10,485 bases of DNA. It comes from Nitrospinota bacterium. Lineage in GTDB: Bacteria > Nitrospinota > Nitrospinia > Nitrospinales > VA-1. Shown here one piece after another: positions 6,487 through 10,485 of this stretch (position 1 is its first letter; every line of letters begins with the position of its first letter). The notes under the pieces were generated by a model. The model had not been told where the DNA came from and made no database searches. It was given only the letters and a program-made list of their open reading frames with translations. The stretch is from the NCBI GenBank assembly GCA_002731985.1, contig PCCT01000022.1:1-10485 (forward strand), written 5' to 3'. The position numbers and the translations under genes were made by a program.

Positions 6487-9400
6487 GGTGTAACTTGCGT
6501 CCCGGTGAAAACAAACCACCGCCGCTGTTGTGCTGGGTGGGTTAAACTCATTTGCATCAGTCAGTTCGATGCCCAGATCCTCCGCTTTCAAAATCTCCCA
6601 AATCACCTTGTTGTTTGACAAATCGGTTAGCGCGGAGTAGCCCGGACTGTATCGCTGACCCAGGCGATCCTTTTTATGTCCCGCCCTCAATCTTATGAGA
6701 TTATGAATGTATTCCGCCAGATCTTCAGCCACTCGATCACACAATCCCTGCAAATAGAGCGCCGACTCCGTATCGTTTTCCTTTTTAAACTTCGTGATAG
6801 CCTTCTCAGCTTCATTGCCCGCCGTGGTTATCTGCAATCCAATCGCGTCCATCTGCCCTGAAGACTTCGGGTGAAAATACTGTGCGGCAGAAAAAATATC
6901 CTTCTGCCCTTTGCCGATACAAACGGAAAAACCAATACGCCCTATTTCCCTTTCCGTATCTTCCTGATCGTAAAGTATCACCTCATCTCCATCTGACTGA
7001 GCAGGCAAAAGAACAAATCTTGCCTTTGGGACAACCCATCCGTTGGATTCCGCTTTTTCGATCCACTCTTTTTTCAATTGTTTTAGTTGATCGATATCGA
7101 CCGACTTGTCTTTCCATGAAGACTGTTTGCCGAATTTCCAGTTGAGAGAGAACAGGCTTTTATTGTCGAGGTTAGATTCCAATTTGCGCAATTTAAATTC
7201 AACCTTGTGCAACCCATAGCCATCCCTTGGGACTTCGTGCTTTTTGAATCCGACCACACGTCTCGGCAAAGTCGACAGCAGTTCGTCTTTCTTTTCCTGA
7301 ATGCCTTTGGCGCGTTGGTATTCACTTAACAAGTGTTCCTTGTTCTCGCCAAAAAAACAGGAAAGACCTTGGTCGTCCATCAGGCGGTTCATCACGTTCA
7401 CCCCGTCCATACCGCTTTCGCAATAAAAAATATTATTTAAAATATTCTCCGTGTCACTTTGCCCATACATGGCAACATATCCTGCGTGTCTTGAGTTAAC
7501 AGGCGCACCGCCGATCAGGATCGGAATATCACAAGACTTCTCTTTCAACATACGAGCCACCGTGATCATGTGGTTGGATGTTTGCACCAACAGCGCACTC
7601 ATACCAATTGCATCAGCGTTTTCCTTTTCCGCCGTCTCAATATATTTCTCCAGATGCACCTGCACACCAAGATCTATCACTCGGTACCCATAATTTTCCA
7701 GCAAGGTCTTCGCTAGGTCTTTGCCAATACTATGCACATCCTGATACACGGTACCCATCACCACGACTCCTTTGTACTGAATTTCATCCTCTGGATTCAC
7801 TCCGCTTTTCAAACGCATGTACCACTCAAGAAATTCCATCACGTTACGCATAACGTCTGCGCTCTTCAGCAAATGCGGCAAGCTCACTTCCCCTCGCCCA
7901 AATGCATCCCCCAACTCGCGCATGGTCTTCATAAGATAGGCGCTGATAAATTCCAATGGCTCGTGACGGTCTATGAGTTCTGCCGCCTCAAGCACAATGT
8001 GATCCCGGTAGGAATACTCAACGCCATCTTTTTCCACCGCTCCATCTTCTTTTTGCTTGAATCCATCCCTGATCTTCGCGCAAACACTGTCTTCAGTCGA
8101 AAGATCGGCATAGTCTATTTTCCTTTGCTTGATACCCGTTTTCTTTGTGAGAGCGATTTCTTCGAGTGTGTCAAAAGCGTTCATGTCACGCTGGAGTATC
8201 ACCCTACGCGCCAGCTCTACATCTTCACTGGGCAAACTCTCAAGGGGAACGTAGTGATTCGGATTCAAGATAGCGCAGTCGAGTCCCACCTTGCGAGCTT
8301 CGTCAAGGAATACGCTGGTGAGAACTTTCCTCATGTAAGGCTTCTTGCCCAAACCATTGGTCAGGTTACCAACACCGATTGAAGTTTTCAGGTCTGGGTG
8401 GATATTTTTAATACGAGGCAGGCTTTCAAGGGTCTCGGCACAGAAGTTAAGCCCTTCCACCGATTCACTGCCTATGGGATACGCGTTGACATCAATCAAA
8501 ATCTGGTCGGGTGTCACTCCATATTTTTCACTTGCCTGCTTAACGATTTCTGCGGCCAGGTTATATTTTTCATCGGCAGTTTGCGCTGGACCTTCCGGAC
8601 CATTGACCAGCGCAATATAAACCGGGCCATGGCCGCTGGTGCATGAAAGAACCGCGTCGAGTTTGCTTTCACCATCCTTGTATTCCTCAAGACTGATTGA
8701 ATTGATGATGGGCCGACCCGGATAACTCTCTATCGCCCTGGCCAAAGCTTCCACGGAAAAAGAATCGATACACATGACACCTTTGAAATCGCTAGTAAGG
8801 CCATGGATGATCTCGGGAAGTACTTTCTCAGTTTCCACAATATTGCTATCCATGCATATGTCTATGATTTCTATCCCCAAATCCCTAACCTGCTCGCCGA
8901 CCACTTCCTCCAGAGCCGGCATGGCTATGTCCCCATCATGTTCCACCGCCTCCCGCACCACCTTGCTTCCGCGAACGTTGAGACGCTCACCAATACGCAC
9001 GAGTCCTTTAGATCCATCAATAGGGACTGCTTCTTGCGGCCCGGAAACAAATACGCGATTGTCAGGTTTTCTCGGCGCTGGAACGACACCGTTTAATTTC
9101 TCTCTCAACGCTTTGATATGAGCGGGAGTCGTCCCACAGCATCCACCTACAATGGACACACCGTATTCACGAACGAACGGTTCCATGGTAACCGCCATAT
9201 CTTCTGGCGAAAGCTTGTAACAGGTCTGACCGTCCTCAGAAATCGGTTGCCCCGCATTGGGAATAACCGAAATAGGATGCTTGCAAAAACGACTCAACTT
9301 TTCTACTGTAGCCGCCATCTCTTTCGGCCCGACGTTACAGTTAATTCCAAACACATCTATCCCCATTTCCGACACAGCGGTATAAGCAGCCTGAATATCT

Positions 9401-10101
9401 GTATTAAAAATCTGCATTTTCGAAAACACATCGACCGTTGCCTGAACCATTATTGGAAGCTTGGTTCCCTTCTCAGCAAAAGCTTTATTGGCACCCTCAA
9501 TAATGGCTTTGGTCTCCAAAATGTCCTGCTGGGTTTCGATGAGAAGCACATCCGCGCCTCCTTCGATGAGCCCGCAGACTTGATGGTAAAAGTTTTCAAC
9601 GATCTGACCAAATGTGGCTTGATTGAGATTGGCCTCGGTACTCGATACCACATAGTTGGAAGGGCCAATGGACCCTGCCACATAAAGCGGCCTCCCATCA
9701 TAGTCCGATTGAGCGCGGTATTTCTCTATCGCTCTACATGCAATACGGCAACCCTCTATATTAAGTTGCACCGTTAACGATTCCAGCGAACAGGTTTTAA
9801 GGTCCAGTTGATCAGGTATGGCCTTTAAATCGGAAGGATCAAATTTTGAAAAATCAAACTCCTTCAACCGCAACGGCGACGCACCAAAAGTATCCGTTTC
9901 AATCAAGTTGGCGCCTGCCTGGAGATATTCAAGATGAATGCCTTCCAAGTCGTCCGGACGCGAAAATACCAACAGGTCGGTGAGCATTTTGAACTCGGGA
10001 CCGCCAAAGGCGGCGTCTGTCAATCCGAGGTTCTGGACCATGGTTCCCATGGCTCCATCAAGAATAAGAACCTGATTTCCTAATTCACTTTTAAAACTCA
10101 T
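6484..10101 (-). CDS. metH: Cobalamin-dependent methionine synthase MetH
   Basis: MetH transfers the methyl group of 5-methyltetrahydrofolate through methylcobalamin to homocysteine, making methionine in the cytoplasm. The 1205 residues contain all four modules in the usual order. The N-terminal homocysteine domain (about 1-340) carries the zinc ligands Cys255 (GINCNVGP) and Cys321-Cys322 (GGCCGTT). The pterin-binding TIM barrel (about 365-640) begins with IGERLNVRGSK. The cap and Rossmann cobalamin domains (about 670-900) carry DVHSIG, with His790 as the expected lower cobalt ligand, and a later IGGAPV. The C-terminal reactivation domain (about 960-1205) binds S-adenosylmethionine and carries RYSPGY at 1150-1155. 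The protein ends soon after that module, without the roughly 30-residue tail of the E. coli enzyme, which I take as normal variation. GGAG four bases before the ATG supports the start. The gene has its own candidate promoter and is separated by 343 bases from clpC. It needs B12, but no cobalamin gene is in view. Confidence 0.98.
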   Translation of the reverse strand: MSFKSELGNQVLILDGAMGTMVQNLGLTDAAFGGPEFKMLTDLLVFSRPDDLEGIHLEYLQAGANLIETDTFGASPLRLKEFDFSKFDPSDLKAIPDQLDLKTCSLESLTVQLNIEGCRIACRAIEKYRAQSDYDGRPLYVAGSIGPSNYVVSSTEANLNQATFGQIVENFYHQVCGLIEGGADVLLIETQQDILETKAIIEGANKAFAEKGTKLPIMVQATVDVFSKMQIFNTDIQAAYTAVSEMGIDVFGINCNVGPKEMAATVEKLSRFCKHPISVIPNAGQPISEDGQTCYKLSPEDMAVTMEPFVREYGVSIVGGCCGTTPAHIKALREKLNGVVPAPRKPDNRVFVSGPQEAVPIDGSKGLVRIGERLNVRGSKVVREAVEHDGDIAMPALEEVVGEQVRDLGIEIIDICMDSNIVETEKVLPEIIHGLTSDFKGVMCIDSFSVEALARAIESYPGRPIINSISLEEYKDGESKLDAVLSCTSGHGPVYIALVNGPEGPAQTADEKYNLAAEIVKQASEKYGVTPDQILIDVNAYPIGSESVEGLNFCAETLESLPRIKNIHPDLKTSIGVGNLTNGLGKKPYMRKVLTSVFLDEARKVGLDCAILNPNHYVPLESLPSEDVELARRVILQRDMNAFDTLEEIALTKKTGIKQRKIDYADLSTEDSVCAKIRDGFKQKEDGAVEKDGVEYSYRDHIVLEAAELIDRHEPLEFISAYLMKTMRELGDAFGRGEVSLPHLLKSADVMRNVMEFLEWYMRLKSGVNPEDEIQYKGVVVMGTVYQDVHSIGKDLAKTLLENYGYRVIDLGVQVHLEKYIETAEKENADAIGMSALLVQTSNHMITVARMLKEKSCDIPILIGGAPVNSRHAGYVAMYGQSDTENILNNIFYCESGMDGVNVMNRLMDDQGLSCFFGENKEHLLSEYQRAKGIQEKKDELLSTLPRRVVGFKKHEVPRDGYGLHKVEFKLRKLESNLDNKSLFSLNWKFGKQSSWKDKSVDIDQLKQLKKEWIEKAESNGWVVPKARFVLLPAQSDGDEVILYDQEDTEREIGRIGFSVCIGKGQKDIFSAAQYFHPKSSGQMDAIGLQITTAGNEAEKAITKFKKENDTESALYLQGLCDRVAEDLAEYIHNLIRLRAGHKKDRLGQRYSPGYSALTDLSNNKVIWEILKAEDLGIELTDANEFNPPSTTAAVVCFHRDASYT

Positions 10102-10188
10102 ATTTCTCCAGATAGTTTAGTTTAAATCTTGAAGTGTGTGGTGGGACCCGACAGGCATTGGCAGTCGTTGACGAATTTTCCTCAGGCC

Positions 10189-10218
10189 ATTATACAACGA
10201 AAGAAATTTATGCTTGAA
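10189..10218 (-). promoter_or_regulatory. metH: Candidate promoter for metH
   Basis: On the minus strand TTCAAG (10218-10213) and a perfect TATAAT (10194-10189) are separated by 18 bases. Transcription would begin near 10182, about 80 bases before the metH ATG. The leader holds only a short four-pair hairpin (CGAC with GTCG). It is too short for a cobalamin riboswitch, and none of the B12-box sequence is recognisable. Confidence 0.5.
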
Positions 10219-10245
10219 TCTTATAGAAGGAAAATGAGGCAGTAT

Positions 10246-10485
10246 TCAACTATTTTTTTGTGGCAGGGTGATGGTAAAAATGGAGCCTTCCGCCGTGCAG
10301 TTCGACTATTTTCCGGCAAATCGCCAGCCCCTTTCCATTACCCTCAAACTCTGACGCCGTGTGCAAACGCTCGAAAGGTTTGAAAATTTTCTCCAGGTAC
10401 TTGGGATCAAATCCAATTCCGTTATCCTGCAATGAATAACCATAAAAACACAAACTGTTATTCTGTAAGATTGAAGCGATCACAG
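10246..10485 (-). pseudogene. Sensor histidine kinase, C-terminal ATPase fragment, frameshifted
   Basis: This is the 3' end of a gene that begins beyond the right edge of the window. It encodes the HATPase_c domain of a two-component sensor kinase, which would bind ATP and phosphorylate a histidine in its dimerisation domain. Visible motifs are DNGIGFDP (N/D box), IFKPFERLH (F box) and GLAICRKIVELHGG. After HGG (codons ending at 10289) the open frame gives an unrelated 12-residue tail and stops at 10250. Reading on one base later gives GSIFTITLPQKNS and a stop at 10246, which is the expected G2 box and C-terminus. The roughly ten residues that normally lie between HGG and GS are missing, so the simplest explanation is a deletion of about 29 bases. 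The G1 box is also unusual: GNGKGLAI, with a lysine where relatives usually have a hydrophobic residue. I infer a decaying gene. A sequencing error would not by itself explain the missing residues. Confidence 0.7.

Noticed and set aside
6369..6557. A 62-codon minus-strand frame running past the metH end
   Set aside because: It could have meant a frameshifted MetH tail, but the metH frame already ends with a normal reactivation-domain C-terminus and this frame shows no MetH-like sequence.
7732..8382. A 216-codon open frame on the plus strand
   Set aside because: It lies wholly antisense to metH, whose protein is intact with known motifs. The translated sequence shows no recognisable domain.
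9118..9777. A 219-codon open frame on the plus strand
   Set aside because: It is antisense to the homocysteine domain of metH and has no recognisable motif, so it looks like a shadow of metH codon use.
10102..10249. Possible cobalamin or SAM riboswitch in front of metH
   Set aside because: The predicted leader is only about 80 bases, and no B12 box or SAM-riboswitch core is recognisable.

Overview
The window is a stretch of chromosome from a diderm (Gram-negative) bacterium with an LPS-type outer membrane. Every gene I can support lies on the minus strand, so transcription runs from right to left. In that order they are: the frameshifted 3' end of a sensor histidine kinase (10246-10485), metH (6484-10101), clpC (3711-6140), bamA (1258-3537), skp/ompH (689-1228), fabZ (164-613), and the first 19 codons of a probable lpxA, cut by the window edge (1-58). 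The moderate GC content, the envelope cluster, and a ClpC-type (not ClpA-type) unfoldase would fit a Nitrospinota or deltaproteobacterial-grade lineage. That placement is an inference, because no marker in the window decides it.

The left third is an outer-membrane biogenesis block. BamA inserts beta-barrel proteins, Skp carries them across the periplasm, FabZ supplies beta-hydroxyacyl-ACP chemistry, and LpxA commits an acyl chain to lipid A. The order resembles the classical bamA-skp-lpxD-fabZ-lpxA cluster, but lpxD is absent: only 75 bases separate skp from fabZ. The bamA-skp gap is 29 bases, which suggests co-transcription. A weak terminator-like hairpin lies between skp and fabZ.

The middle holds a full-length ClpC AAA+ unfoldase with two N-repeats, a UVR linker and a ClpP-docking loop. 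A 173-base gap separates it from bamA and holds competing hairpins, a 10-base tandem repeat and a consensus -10 box. A 343-base gap separates clpC from metH and holds two inverted repeats and a candidate clpC promoter but no convincing gene.

The right third is a cobalamin-dependent methionine synthase with all four functional modules and its key residues intact, preceded by a good candidate promoter. Upstream of it is the 3' tail of a histidine kinase. Its last conserved box is in a different frame from the rest, and its G1 box is altered, both signs of gene decay.

I see no mobile element, tRNA, rRNA, CRISPR array or obviously novel multi-gene system. This is mainly a housekeeping region, and the points worth a second look are modest: the decayed kinase, the missing lpxD, and the structured intergenic regions around clpC.
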